Numbered from the stretch's first letter, positions 50,448-59,648 are shown. The stretch: 64,000 nucleotides of DNA from Cellvibrio sp. pealriver (GCF_001183545.1 NZ_KQ236688.1:3980395-4044394), one strand, 5' to 3'. Notes: generated by a model from the letters alone, not told the origin. Program-made: numbers and translations.

Positions 50448-51161
50448 TTAAGAATATTGGAGAGTGACCGCACTATAAGCATCTATTATTGGCTGTACTT
50501 CTGCGCCGCGCTTTAGTTGCTGTCGCTGGTAATGTGCGAGCGTTTTGTTCAGGTAGCCAGACGCAAGATTAAATTCTTCCTGATTGCGACATTGCCAAAT
50601 TGAATCGCCGACAGGGCTTATAGTTGAAACACCATTATTGTTATGGGGAGATGCCAGGATAATTTCATAATAGCGACGATTTTCAATCATCAAGGTTTCA
50701 GCTTTCAAACCAAGATCGAGCGCAATTAATTGTTGCCTTAACGTGTATTGGTGGTGCACAGGGCACAAGAGAAAATCGATGTCGGCAGCAGCGTTGTTTT
50801 GTGCAATTGCCTTAACCATCGTACTCATTAAATCACCGCCCACACCCGCAATAATGACTAAATGCTTTCCCTTAAATTCCTGCAATTGCAACTGACATAA
50901 ATCCATACAATGCACTTGCCATTGCGAATAGGAAAGGGAATGGAAATTTGGCTCTTCACCAATTGGAAAATAACGCTTCAGTTTATTTTCCAGCTGATCC
51001 ATAAGCTCAGGTACAAGATCCACAAAATGAACATAAGGCGCTGCCTTTCTGGTCACCAGCTTTGCGCCCAATAAACCATGGTCACAACAACAATCCCAAA
51101 TATGATCGTATTGCGAACTCACCATGGATTCGATTTTTTGTAGTCGTTTACTGAGTTTCAA
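50448..51161 (-). CDS. tRNA (adenine-N1)-methyltransferase TrmK-like
   Basis: A 237-residue SAM-dependent methyltransferase of the TrmK family (m1A22 of tRNA). KLSKRLQKIESMVSSQYDHI at the N-terminus, WDCCCDHGLLGAKLV for SAM binding, and LVIIAGVGGDLMSTMVKAIA are typical. The start is a TTG at 51161, which gives the expected N-terminus; an internal ATG at 51125 would cut into it. TrmK is common in Firmicutes and in some gammaproteobacteria. Confidence 0.82.
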   Translation of the reverse strand: MKLSKRLQKIESMVSSQYDHIWDCCCDHGLLGAKLVTRKAAPYVHFVDLVPELMDQLENKLKRYFPIGEEPNFHSLSYSQWQVHCMDLCQLQLQEFKGKHLVIIAGVGGDLMSTMVKAIAQNNAAADIDFLLCPVHHQYTLRQQLIALDLGLKAETLMIENRRYYEIILASPHNNNGVSTISPVGDSIWQCRNQEEFNLASGYLNKTLAHYQRQQLKRGAEVQPIIDAYSAVTLQYS

Positions 51162-51264
51162 TTAGCTGGCTCTGCTATGCATTGTTTGTGTAAAGCATAT
51201 GGATTTATATTTTGAGAAAAGAAAGAGTTTTTCTAACAGTCAGTTGTTGAAGTTAGCTCCCAAC

Positions 51265-51741
51265 CTACTTGCTTTTTATTTTAAAGTAGAAAAATACCAT
51301 TGGAGTGAAATAGAAAAATAACCAATGACCTGAAAATCCACGAATCTCATTGACTTGCAATACTTTATATTCTGCTTCGGTAATATACCTAATAAGTTTG
51401 CCGTGGTTATGTAGAACATACTGTTCTTGCCAGATATCAGCTACGCCACCCTTTGATTTCGCCATAAATATGACAAAGTTTACGAAAATATAAAAAAACA
51501 ATAGTGCACAGAGGACTGAATACTTAATAGGAATGATATTCGTAAATTCAGTCATAAAATTATTTTTAGATTTTCCATTCGCTAAATAGAAGATAAATGG
51601 CGTGAAAGTAATAAAAATGCCGATGTGTAAAAAACGTATATGCTTTGTCGCTGCTATGTCAGGCCAAAAAAGTAAGCCAAAATGAACAGTCAAAGAGCTC
51701 AAAAAACCAATTGATGATAGGAGAAATAATATTCTCAGCAT
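51265..51741 (-). CDS. Hypothetical multi-helix membrane protein
   Basis: A 158-residue protein with about four hydrophobic helices (LFLLSSIGFLSSLTVHFGLL, FLHIGIFITFTPFIFYLA, SVLCALLFFYIFVNFVIFM and WLFFYFTPMVFFYF). Base composition is markedly AT-rich compared with the rest of the window, consistent with acquisition by transfer. No family recognised. Confidence 0.6.
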   Translation of the reverse strand: MLRILFLLSSIGFLSSLTVHFGLLFWPDIAATKHIRFLHIGIFITFTPFIFYLANGKSKNNFMTEFTNIIPIKYSVLCALLFFYIFVNFVIFMAKSKGGVADIWQEQYVLHNHGKLIRYITEAEYKVLQVNEIRGFSGHWLFFYFTPMVFFYFKIKSK

Positions 51742-51835
51742 AGTGTGACCTAACGTTTAATGTGGCGAAGGTATGTTTATTTTTGGATATGTTTTGGTGT
51801 TAAAAGGATCGCGTAATAGCATTTTATGCGTCGAG

Positions 51836-52186
51836 CTAGTTTGTTTTGGAAAAGAAAATGATCAAGCCAACCAGCGATATCACAAGTAAGGTGAAAACGC
51901 ATATTCCTTTCATCATGAGTTCGAGTGCCATTTCTTTACCATCTGCTCCTTCAGTGTACGCTTGATATTCGCTCACATCGATCTTGTGAACAACCACATG
52001 ATCTGGGTCACTCATCAAAAGAAGAGCATCTTGATGTTGATGATCTAGAGCAGAGAAAACACTGTATTTTATGCCGCTACCTCTTGCACCTTCATATTCC
52101 ACATAAACGGCAATGCCGTTTTTTTCAAGATGTCTCCTGAGCTTATTGGCTTTTGCTTGAGTGTAAAAACTTGCGATTAATTGCAT
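51836..52186 (-). CDS. DUF2007-like signal-transducing protein
   Basis: About 116 residues from ATG 52186. The N-terminal part QLIASFYTQAKANKLRRHLE, then NGIAVYVEYEGA and DHQHQDALLLMSDPD, matches the small DUF2007/putative signal transducer fold. The C-terminus has one helix (ICVFTLLVISLVGLIIFFS), so it is anchored in the membrane. Function unknown. It lies in the same AT-rich stretch as the preceding gene. Confidence 0.6.
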   Translation of the reverse strand: MQLIASFYTQAKANKLRRHLEKNGIAVYVEYEGARGSGIKYSVFSALDHQHQDALLLMSDPDHVVVHKIDVSEYQAYTEGADGKEMALELMMKGICVFTLLVISLVGLIIFFSKTN

Positions 52187-52587
52187 GATCTTGGTCTTGT
52201 TATTAAGGGAAAAGCATACACGCGTTGCGTTGGAAATTATTCCCATCCACATTTTCAATTTAATTTGATCGCATCCAAAACTAATCGAGGTTCGTTAACT
52301 TGTCCGCAACTGACCCTCTGCTCGGTTAAAGAACATAGCAGTATTCCCCGGTACTTGGAATTGCGTCGCCTGATACATCTCTTGCCCTCTACCCGAAAGC
52401 CGTGGCGCTATGATGTGATGTTGCTCTTTTGATAGCCAATAAGGATTGATAATTATGTTCTGATAGATTTTACAAATGGCCCGTATGGCGATACTCAATT
52501 GGCCGCTTGGCGCTTAACTCCCTAATCTGTGCCCCGTAACGTAATTAACCCACGGGCGTAGCCCGCATAGACTTAGGAGTGTGACTC
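52187..52587. other. AT-rich intergenic region before ahpC
   Basis: About 400 bases with no convincing gene. Short reading frames are present on both strands (for example minus strand 52295-52498), but they show no recognisable domain. The proximal part carries the ahpC ribosome binding site AGGAGTG. No canonical OxyR box was found. Confidence 0.5.
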
Positions 52588-53151
52588 ATGGCAACTATCA
52601 ATTCAGAAATCAAACCTTTCAGTGCACAGGCATATCACCAAGGCAAATTCGTCCATCTGACCGAGGCTGACCTGAAAGGCAAGTGGTCAGTGGTGTTCTT
52701 TTACCCGGCGGACTTCACCTTTGTGTGCCCCACTGAATTGGGCGATTTGGCGGATAACTACGCTGAATTCCAAAAGATGGGTGTAGAGATTTATTCCGTA
52801 TCGACCGATACCCATTTCACCCACAAAGCCTGGCACGACAGTTCTGAAACCATCGGCAAAATCCAATACCCGATGATCGGCGACCCAACCGGCACTATCA
52901 CCCGCAACTTCGGTGTGATGATTGAAGAAGCTGGCTTGGCTGATCGCGGTACTTTTGTGATTGACCCGCAGGGCAAAATCCAAATCATCGAGATCAACGC
53001 GGGTGGTATTGGCCGCGATGCTTCCGAACTGCTGCGCAAAGTAAAAGCGGCGCAATACGTTGCTGCGCATCCAGGTGAAGTGTGCCCTGCCAAGTGGAAA
53101 GAAGGTGAAGCGACACTGGCTCCGTCTCTGGATTTGGTTGGCAAAATCTAA
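52588..53151 (+). CDS. ahpC: Alkyl hydroperoxide reductase subunit C
   Basis: A 187-residue typical 2-Cys peroxiredoxin. Peroxidatic cysteine in [17 protein letters not shown], resolving cysteine in [11 protein letters not shown]. Length and sequence match E. coli AhpC (187). It reduces hydrogen peroxide and organic hydroperoxides, with AhpF as reductant. AGGAGTG is placed well upstream of the ATG. Confidence 0.97.
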   Translation: MATINSEIKPFSAQAYHQGKFVHLTEADLKGKWSVVFFYPADFTFVCPTELGDLADNYAEFQKMGVEIYSVSTDTHFTHKAWHDSSETIGKIQYPMIGDPTGTITRNFGVMIEEAGLADRGTFVIDPQGKIQIIEINAGGIGRDASELLRKVKAAQYVAAHPGEVCPAKWKEGEATLAPSLDLVGKI

Positions 53152-53163
53152 CGCAAATTTTTT

Positions 53164-53233
53164 CGTCACTCCCGCTTGCGGGAGTCCAGTTCTTGAATTT
53201 AAGACCTATGGATCCCCGCATGCGGGGATGACG
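53164..53233. repeat. MITE-like short inverted repeat between ahpC and ahpF
   Basis: A 70-base element with near-matching ends: CGTCACTCCCGC at the left and GCGGGGATGACG at the right (10 of 12 complementary). Each half is itself a small hairpin. Its left half corresponds to the copy in the DUF3570 gene. It lies 12 bases after the ahpC stop. Confidence 0.8.
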
Positions 53234-53259
53234 TTCGCACGCGAATAAATCTGTTTAAA

Positions 53260-53287
53260 AAAGCCCGCTCACGAGGCGGGCTTTTAT
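53260..53287 (+). terminator. Intrinsic terminator between ahpC and ahpF
   Basis: Stem AAAGCCCGC / GCGGGCTTT with a seven-base loop, followed by TTTATT. It lies between the repeat and the ahpF start and probably reduces read-through, so ahpC would be expressed more than ahpF. Confidence 0.85.
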
Positions 53288-53311
53288 TAAAAAATTCTTA
53301 TGGAGAACACC

Positions 53312-54865
53312 ATGTTAGATGCCGCGATTAAAGGCCAACTCAAAGCCTATTTGGAAAAACTGCAACGCCCCATCCAACTGGTTGCAAGTCTGGATGACAG
53401 CGCAAAAAGTCAGGAGATGTATAGTCTTCTGCAAGAAATTTCTACGCTTTCCGATAAGGTGAGTGTGAGTGATCAAGGTAATTCAACCTATCGCCCATCG
53501 TTTGCGGTAGCCGCACAAAACGAAGCCGCTCGCATTCATTTTGCCGGTATCCCGATGGGGCATGAATTTACTTCGCTGGTGTTAGCGTTATTGCAAACCG
53601 GCGGCCATCCACCAAAAGTGGATGCAAAAACCATTGAGCAAATTAAAGCGATTAACGGCCAATTTCATTTTGAAGTGTTTGTCTCGCTCTCCTGCCACAA
53701 CTGCCCGGACGTAGTGCAAGCAGTGAATTTACTGGCAGCGATTAACCCGAATTTTTCGGCCACCATGATCGACGGCGCGCTCTTTCAAAGCGAAGTGGAC
53801 AAGCGTCAGGTGATGGCGGTGCCAAGTGTGTACTTGAACGGTGAACATTTCGGCCAAGGCCGTATGACGCTGGAAGAGATCATCGCAAAAATCGATACCG
53901 GTGCTGCCGAGCGCGATGCAAAAGCATTGAGCGAACGCGACCCTTATGATGTATTAGTTATCGGCGGTGGCCCAGCCGGTGCAGCAGCGGCAATTTATTC
54001 TGCGCGCAAAGGTATTCGCACCGGTGTTGTCGCCGAGCGTTTTGGCGGACAAGTATTGGACACCGTATCGATTGAAAATTTTATTTCAGTAAAAGAAACC
54101 GAAGGGCCGAAATTAGCGATGGCCTTGGAGCAGCATGTTAAGGAATACGATGTTGATGTGATGAACTTGCAAAAAGCGGTAGACATTGTTCCCGGCGATC
54201 TGGTGGAAGTAAAACTCGCGAGCGGCGCAACCTTAAAAAGTAAAAGCATTATTCTTGCGACCGGTGCGCGCTGGAGAGAAATGAATGTACCCGGTGAAAA
54301 AGAATATCGCGGCAAAGGTGTGGCCTACTGCCCGCACTGCGATGGTCCTTTATTTAAAGGCAAGCGCGTCGCTGTTATCGGCGGTGGCAACTCCGGTGTA
54401 GAAGCGGCGATTGATTTGGCCGGTATTGTTGCGCATGTCACGTTGATTGAGTTTGATTCCAAATTGCGTGCCGATGCCGTATTGCAACGCAAATTATTCA
54501 GCTTGCCGAATGTGACAGTGATTACCGAAGCGCTGACGACAGAAGTGATCGGCAACGGTGAAAAAGTCACTGCGCTGAAATACAAAAGCCGCAATACCGA
54601 TGAAATAGCGACAGTAGAGCTGGAAGGTATTTTTGTGCAAATCGGTTTATTGCCCAACACCGATTTCCTTAAAGGTACGGTGCAGTTGACCAATCGCGGT
54701 GAAATTGAAATCAATGCCCGCGGTGAAACTTCTGTGCCGGGTGTGTTTGCCGCAGGTGATTGCACCAACGTTCCCTACAAGCAAATTATTATCGCAATGG
54801 GAGCAGGTGCTACTGCCTCGCTGGGAGCGTTTGATCATTTGATCCGTACCAGTGCTCCGGCTTAA
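53312..54865 (+). CDS. ahpF: Alkyl hydroperoxide reductase subunit F
   Basis: About 517 residues, NADH-dependent flavoprotein that reduces AhpC. The N-terminal thioredoxin-like pair carries [14 protein letters not shown], then FAD binding [19 protein letters not shown], the redox centre [15 protein letters not shown] binding [19 protein letters not shown], and the C-terminal [19 protein letters not shown] 53312 gives [17 protein letters not shown], the expected N-terminus, with GGAG upstream; ATG 53300 would add four residues. Confidence 0.96.
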   Translation: MLDAAIKGQLKAYLEKLQRPIQLVASLDDSAKSQEMYSLLQEISTLSDKVSVSDQGNSTYRPSFAVAAQNEAARIHFAGIPMGHEFTSLVLALLQTGGHPPKVDAKTIEQIKAINGQFHFEVFVSLSCHNCPDVVQAVNLLAAINPNFSATMIDGALFQSEVDKRQVMAVPSVYLNGEHFGQGRMTLEEIIAKIDTGAAERDAKALSERDPYDVLVIGGGPAGAAAAIYSARKGIRTGVVAERFGGQVLDTVSIENFISVKETEGPKLAMALEQHVKEYDVDVMNLQKAVDIVPGDLVEVKLASGATLKSKSIILATGARWREMNVPGEKEYRGKGVAYCPHCDGPLFKGKRVAVIGGGNSGVEAAIDLAGIVAHVTLIEFDSKLRADAVLQRKLFSLPNVTVITEALTTEVIGNGEKVTALKYKSRNTDEIATVELEGIFVQIGLLPNTDFLKGTVQLTNRGEIEINARGETSVPGVFAAGDCTNVPYKQIIIAMGAGATASLGAFDHLIRTSAPA

Positions 54866-54880
54866 TTAGTGGTGTAAATA

Positions 54881-54917
54881 AAAAAACCGCGTGACATTGA
54901 GCTGTCGCGCGGTTTTT
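54881..54917. terminator. Bidirectional terminator, ahpF / antitoxin
   Basis: Stem AAAAACCGCG(T)GACA / TGTC(G)CGCGGTTTTT with a six-base loop. It lies between the convergent ahpF and toxin-antitoxin genes. Confidence 0.88.
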
Positions 54918-54943
54918 ATGTTTTTCAAACGTTCTTAAAGAGA

Positions 54944-55204
54944 TCAGGCTGCTTCGTCTGTGTTCAATTTCCACCCCGGAAACACCAATACCGCCGGATG
55001 GCATTTTAATGCAGTTGCTAATACTTTGGCGCGTTCGACACCAAGATTAATGCGGCCAGACTCAATACTGGAAATGGTTGATTGTGGAATACCAGTGAGT
55101 TCTGCCAGTTGATTTTGGCTAAGTTCTTGTAATTCACGAATAATACGGACAGATTCGCCGGGTGTTACCGCTATGTGCTGTTTGGCAGGAATAAAATCTT
55201 TCAT
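54944..55204 (-). CDS. XRE-type antitoxin (HigA-like)
   Basis: An 86-residue protein with a helix-turn-helix: SVRIIRELQELSQNQLAELT, then GIPQSTISSIESGRINLGVE. It should bind the palindrome at 55483-55506 and repress its own operon, and neutralise the toxin. Its ATG overlaps the toxin stop by one base (TGATG). Gene order is toxin first, as in higBA. Confidence 0.87.
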   Translation of the reverse strand: MKDFIPAKQHIAVTPGESVRIIRELQELSQNQLAELTGIPQSTISSIESGRINLGVERAKVLATALKCHPAVLVFPGWKLNTDEAA

Positions 55205-55488
55205 CAGGATTTCCTCTTGTAATCATGAGGGGTGACTTCGACAACGTTTACGTAAAGCTCTTTGTCCTTAACCTGATAAATCACGCGATATTGAATATTT
55301 AAGCGCGACGAGCGAAAGCCTTTCCACTCGCCTTGTAAATTTTCATCTTTAAAGCCTTTGATGGCTTTCAGTCCGTCTGGGCCAGAAATTTCTACAATGC
55401 TTTTCCATATCTCATAGCGAGCCAGAATCTCGGCTGGAATTTTGCCGAGCTGTTTGGATAGTTTCCTATGTTCAAATATTGTCCACAT
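55204..55488 (-). CDS. RelE/HigB-family toxin
   Basis: A 94-residue protein with the RelE-fold pattern: MWTIFEHRKLSKQLGKIP, LKAIKGFKDENLQGEWKG, RSSRLNIQYRVIYQVKDKEL and VEVTPHDYKRK. Arg and Tyr residues typical of ribosome-dependent mRNA interferases are present. ATG 55488 is preferred; the frame stays open upstream to 55524, across a C8 tract on the coding strand. The start lies within a perfect palindrome. Confidence 0.85.
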   Translation of the reverse strand: MWTIFEHRKLSKQLGKIPAEILARYEIWKSIVEISGPDGLKAIKGFKDENLQGEWKGFRSSRLNIQYRVIYQVKDKELYVNVVEVTPHDYKRKS

Positions 55489-55506
55489 ACCTTTTATGGT
55501 ATGTGG
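55483..55506. promoter_or_regulatory. Perfect palindrome over toxin start, candidate operator
   Basis: Nine-base arms CCACATACC and GGTATGTGG around TTTTAT. The toxin ATG (55486-55488) lies within the left arm, so a bound antitoxin would block both transcription and early elongation. Followed at 55509-55516 by eight G. Confidence 0.75.
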
Positions 55507-55530
55507 TAGGGGGGGGAATGTCAATAATGA

Positions 55531-57054
55531 TTATTTTGCGGTTGGTAAACTAAACCAAAATACGCTGCCGCCATCGTCGGATCGTTCGTAACCGACTTCG
55601 CCGTCCAGTGCGTGGGCGATGCGTTTAACGATTGAGAGGCCGAGGCCGTGTCCGTCGGTGGATTTTTTATCAAAGCGCACAAATAAATCGAATAATTCAG
55701 CTTGCTGTTCGTCGGTTAGCCCTGCTCCAAAATCCTTGACCCAGCATTTCACTTTTCCCTCTTGGGTCGTATCGGCTCCCATCACAATCAGCGGTGATGT
55801 GCCGCCGTATTTGATCGCGTTGGATAAATAGTTCACCCACACTTCTTCTACCCATTGTTCATGGCCGAGTGCGGTTGGCCAGTTTTCATTGAATTGGATA
55901 TTGGCGTGGTGTTTGTCTGCTAGAGGTTGCAGCCGATTGCAGGCTTCATGTGCGATCTGGCCAATATCCAATGGCTCGCGCTGGATTTTATCGGCTTGGC
56001 GCACGCTGGCTAATAACAACAGTGATTCAATAATTGCCTGCATTTTTTGCGCAGAGCGTTGCATACCTCCCAGCAGGATTTTTTTCTTTTCATCGGGTAG
56101 CGTTAGGTTTTCGGCATTTAGTAGCGTAGTGCTGGCAACCATATTGGTGAGGGGTTGCTTTAAATCGTGTGCCACAGTGTGGGCATAGGCATCCAGCTCG
56201 CGGTTTTGTTCGCGCAATGCATCTGCCTGTTGTTCCAGTAAATGGGTTTGCTGTCGTAAATCTTTGGTGCGCTCATCTACCAATAATTCAAGTTGCTCAC
56301 GATGGCGAGTTAATTCCTGCAATAGTTTATTGCGTTTTTCCACATCGTCACGAATGCGGATGCGCATGTGGTTAATGGCTTCTGAAACAAGATCGAGTTC
56401 ATCCGGTTTATGGTTGGAAGCGCGATCCAGCACTAGCGGTGTATTGAGTGTTGTTAAATCCAGTGCTTGGGCGTAGCGCGCCATTTTTTCCAAATGACGG
56501 CTAATCCGGAAATGAATGATCAATAAAATAAATACTGCGCAGATCAGCAGGGTGCTGAGTGTGGATAGCGCAATACGCTGTGCAGTACGCTGCAGGTTTG
56601 CAATGATGTGGGTGTTGACGGTTTCGGCATGCAAGAAACCGAGTAAAAATGTTTCGCCATTATCGTCGTAATGAATAGGGAATTTTGTGCGTGCGAGAGT
56701 TGTGTTTTGGGTAGGTGCATTTCGCTCCCATGTTGTGCCTATATCATCCTCCAGCGTTACCCGCCCGACATGTGGCATCTGCGCAATACTGTTAAGAAGT
56801 GCATTAATGCGCGGCTCATCCACTGACCAGAGTGCAGCGCCCAGTAATGGCAGATAATTTTTTTCGATGACAAGGGTCTGCGCTTTTGCATCGGTGACAG
56901 CAGCTTGATACGCGCGATAAATCAGTACAACGGAAATCAAACTGGCAAACAAAAGTGTACTGGCGAGCACGACAAATACAATGCGAAAACCCAAGCGATG
57001 CTGTTGTTGTATCTGTGATGATGTGTCGTTCCGTGTAAACCAGGGGAGCGGCAT
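55531..57054 (-). CDS. Sensor histidine kinase paired with solute-binding protein
   Basis: A 507-residue kinase: TM1 (IVFVVLASTLLFASLISVVLI), a short periplasmic loop of about 125 residues, TM2 (ALSTLSTLLICAVFILLIIH), HAMP, a coiled coil (LTRHREQLELLVDERTKDL), HisKA with AHTVAHDLKQPLTNMVASTT and a HATPase with VKDFGAGLTDEQQAELFDLF, then GHGLGLSIVKRIA. Its ATG follows directly after the stop of the upstream solute-binding gene with no gap. No response regulator is adjacent. The binding protein probably provides the sensory input. Confidence 0.87.
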   Translation of the reverse strand: MPLPWFTRNDTSSQIQQQHRLGFRIVFVVLASTLLFASLISVVLIYRAYQAAVTDAKAQTLVIEKNYLPLLGAALWSVDEPRINALLNSIAQMPHVGRVTLEDDIGTTWERNAPTQNTTLARTKFPIHYDDNGETFLLGFLHAETVNTHIIANLQRTAQRIALSTLSTLLICAVFILLIIHFRISRHLEKMARYAQALDLTTLNTPLVLDRASNHKPDELDLVSEAINHMRIRIRDDVEKRNKLLQELTRHREQLELLVDERTKDLRQQTHLLEQQADALREQNRELDAYAHTVAHDLKQPLTNMVASTTLLNAENLTLPDEKKKILLGGMQRSAQKMQAIIESLLLLASVRQADKIQREPLDIGQIAHEACNRLQPLADKHHANIQFNENWPTALGHEQWVEEVWVNYLSNAIKYGGTSPLIVMGADTTQEGKVKCWVKDFGAGLTDEQQAELFDLFVRFDKKSTDGHGLGLSIVKRIAHALDGEVGYERSDDGGSVFWFSLPTAK

Positions 57055-57939
57055 TTAAAAACCTCGTGCAGGGGAATACCAAAGCGCAGCATTATCCAGC
57101 GGAGTATCTGCGGAGAGTAATGGGTTATCCAAGAGGATCAGCTCGCGGTGTTGCAAATCCAATTGAGTGATGTGTTCGGAAAAGTGCTGATGAAATAAGG
57201 TTTGCATGCTGCCATCGGCAATCGCAATCAGAAGGCCCTTCTCAATGGCGGCGGCTAATTCCGGGCGCTGCTTGTTCACGAAAAAATAGACCGGTGCCGG
57301 ATAATACAATGCCCATCGTGGTGCTATTGCCATGGGCAGTTGTGGGTGTGCATGTATTTCCGGCAGGATTTCTGTCGCTGCGCGCGGGAAATAGCGAATG
57401 CGCCCGCGCTTGAGCATGAGGAACAGCCCTTCGTAATTGGTAGTGGGCGTTACTTTGAAATTATTGTGGAGCAGGATTTTATAATCCGGCCAATCCTGTT
57501 CCTGGCCTGCGAGCAGTTGTTTGATCTGCTGTGCACTGTTAATCCCTGCAAAAAAATTCACATCGGATTTGTTAATCAGTAGCAAGCGCCAGCCAAGTAA
57601 ACCGCGGTCGATGGGAATGCGGATTGGCAGCAAACGGGCTTCGCGTTCGGGGGTAGCGAGGGTCCAGGTAATATCCAGTTCGCGCTGTAATTCTACATGG
57701 CGCAGTGTGCGCTCCTGGGTTAAATCATGCTTGGCAGGGCGGGGATCATAAGTTCCGCCGGCTTTTTGCAGCGCCAGTGTTAGTAGCGCAACGGGGTAGT
57801 GCCCGCGCTCGTCTTGCGCGCGTGATTCCGCCCAGGAATAAATAACTGTCTCGCGAGCCAGTGCATGGCCGGGCAAGTATGGAAGGCAGATAATCCAAAT
57901 CGCCAACAGCGTTCGTCCTGCCATGCCAATAGTTGCCAT
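57055..57939 (-). CDS. Periplasmic solute-binding-like sensor protein
   Basis: A 294-residue protein with a signal peptide (LLAIWIICLPYLPGHALARE). The mature part has the extracellular solute-binding family 3 fold (RIPIDRGLLGWRLLLINKSD, YEGLFLMLKRGRIRYFPRAA, PVYFFVNKQRPELAAAIEKG). It has no transporter genes nearby and its stop abuts the kinase ATG. This arrangement suggests a ligand-sensing partner of the kinase rather than an uptake protein. Confidence 0.72.
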   Translation of the reverse strand: MATIGMAGRTLLAIWIICLPYLPGHALARETVIYSWAESRAQDERGHYPVALLTLALQKAGGTYDPRPAKHDLTQERTLRHVELQRELDITWTLATPEREARLLPIRIPIDRGLLGWRLLLINKSDVNFFAGINSAQQIKQLLAGQEQDWPDYKILLHNNFKVTPTTNYEGLFLMLKRGRIRYFPRAATEILPEIHAHPQLPMAIAPRWALYYPAPVYFFVNKQRPELAAAIEKGLLIAIADGSMQTLFHQHFSEHITQLDLQHRELILLDNPLLSADTPLDNAALWYSPARGF

Positions 57940-58031
57940 GAGGTGCCTGTTGTAATTTTAGCTGTTCAAACCATGGCGCAGTACGGTCACTGAGCCCAGC
58001 TAAAATTATAGCGGGGGATTATTGGCTTGCA

Positions 58032-58733
58032 TTACGCGGCGTAATTTAATTCCGGGCTCTTGGTAGCAGTGGAATAGTGCGGATCTGTTGCTTTGTGAAT
58101 GTCTGCCGTCTTGTGAGTATTTGTCGCTTTGTGGAATTGCTTCGCCTGGCGTGCGCGCTGCTTGCGTATTAAGCCCTGCAGCTCGCGGATGCCATCTGGC
58201 CAGAATCCCAGATGCGATTCACTATTGATATGTCCAACCCCTTTCAAGCGTAAAAAATCCGCTCCCCATAGCAGCGCCCAGTAAGCCGCTTTACTGTCGC
58301 TCAGCCATGGGTCATTGCTGCTGGCGATGATTTTTGCGGGTACCGGCAACGCGGTTTGCGGCAGTTGTTGTGCGATTGAAAATTTATCCGGGTCAGCGGG
58401 TGCCACTAAAAAAAGTGCGGCAATTTTATCGGGAAATTCACTCGCAATACTCGCGCTGGCCAGTGTGCCAAAACTGTGGGCAATCAGGATGGCGGGCTTA
58501 TCAAGCTGCGCCAATTCTGTAGCGATACCGGCTTTCCATTGTTCGAGCGAGGGAGTTGCCCAGTCATCGACATGAATGCGTTTGCTGTTGGGCAATTGTG
58601 CTTGCCACAGGCTTTGCCAGTGATGTTCATCACTGTTGCGCAAGCCCGGCACAATGATCACAGAAAATTTTTCCAGTTGATGCGGCAACCTTAATGGCTT
58701 ACCTGAAAAAATGGTTTTTTGCTGGGGGCTCAC
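58032..58733 (-). CDS. RBBP9/YdeN-family alpha/beta hydrolase
   Basis: A 233-residue protein of the RBBP9-type serine hydrolases. The N-terminal VIIVPGLRNSDEHHWQSLWQ is diagnostic; the nucleophile is in IAHSFGTLAS, the acid in ASSNDPWLS and the histidine in GVGHINSESHLG. After residue 190 there is an unusual tail with two copies of an HKAT(N/D) motif and several histidines. Function and substrate unknown. Confidence 0.85.
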   Translation of the reverse strand: MSPQQKTIFSGKPLRLPHQLEKFSVIIVPGLRNSDEHHWQSLWQAQLPNSKRIHVDDWATPSLEQWKAGIATELAQLDKPAILIAHSFGTLASASIASEFPDKIAALFLVAPADPDKFSIAQQLPQTALPVPAKIIASSNDPWLSDSKAAYWALLWGADFLRLKGVGHINSESHLGFWPDGIRELQGLIRKQRARQAKQFHKATNTHKTADIHKATDPHYSTATKSPELNYAA

Positions 58734-58900
58734 GGTGCTGCTCCTCTGGAGGAATTGGGTTTATGAATTCCGTGGTTGGATCCATCGTTGAATGAGCGCA
58801 GCTTAATGGCAGGTGATTTTTTTTAAAAAGAATACTTTTTTCTTTGCTTATTCCTAAATGAATGGCTGCGATGAATTGCCGCAACCAATGACTAATCAAA

Positions 58901-59515
58901 TCAGAGCTTGGTAAATGCCAATGCGCCGCCTGCGAGTATCAATGCGCCACCGGATATCCAGTTGAACCAGCGTTGATGCTCGGGGGATTTCAGCCAGCGC
59001 ATGATGCTATGCCCGCCCACGGCGTAGACCGTCATCCAGATTAAATCCATCAGCAGAAAAATCACGGTCAATAGCGTGAACTGTGGCGGCATGGATTTAT
59101 TAATGTCGATAAATTGTGGAAAGAGTGCGCCGAAATAAACCAGGCCTTTGGGGTTGGTGACAGCAACCATAAATGCTTTGCCGAATAAGTGATGGCTGCG
59201 CACGTTGCGCGCGTACATATCGGCACTCAGCGGTGGTGCCCGCAGCAGCTGGATTCCCAAATACACCAAATAGGCAGCGCCGATCCATTTAATGGTATGG
59301 AACACGGCTTCGGCTTCTTCTACCAGTAATCCCAGCCCCAGCGCTGAGAGCAGCATCAGCGCCAAATTCCCTGCGCTTGCACCGAGCATGGTGTAAACCG
59401 ATTTACCTATGCCGTAGCGCCCGGCATCGATCATACAGGCGAGCATAACGGGGCCGGGGCTGGCCGATAAAACCAGGGTGATGGTGATAAAAAGCCAGAG
59501 CTGTTCTGCGGGCAT
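58901..59515 (-). CDS. LysE-family amino acid exporter
   Basis: About 204 residues from ATG 59515 (MPAEQLWLFITITLVLSASP). LysE/RhtB proteins normally begin this way with the conserved SPGPVML segment in helix 1. An ATG at 59572 would add 19 residues; either is possible. About six helices are visible, ending SGGALILAGGALAFTKL. Exports amino acids or homoserine lactone-like compounds; substrate not predictable. Confidence 0.87.
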   Translation of the reverse strand: MPAEQLWLFITITLVLSASPGPVMLACMIDAGRYGIGKSVYTMLGASAGNLALMLLSALGLGLLVEEAEAVFHTIKWIGAAYLVYLGIQLLRAPPLSADMYARNVRSHHLFGKAFMVAVTNPKGLVYFGALFPQFIDINKSMPPQFTLLTVIFLLMDLIWMTVYAVGGHSIMRWLKSPEHQRWFNWISGGALILAGGALAFTKL

Positions 59516-59648
59516 GATGCTATCCAGGGTTGCGTTGTTTTCTAGTGCGGGCGCGGAGTTTAGCAGGCTCATCCGGCAAGCTGGTTAAAGTCTTCTATAC
59601 TCCAGTCATTGACTATTAGAACGGATAATTAAAGCGAAAAGGTGTGTT

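Noticed and set aside
52295..52498. Minus-strand open frame of 67 codons before ahpC
   Set aside because: No recognisable domain, no good ribosome binding site and composition like the surrounding AT-rich spacer; treated as chance.
52440..52520. Possible OxyR box upstream of ahpC from repeated ATAG sequences
   Set aside because: The ATAG elements are 31 bases apart and not in the 22-base phase of an OxyR site, and the CTAT partners are missing.
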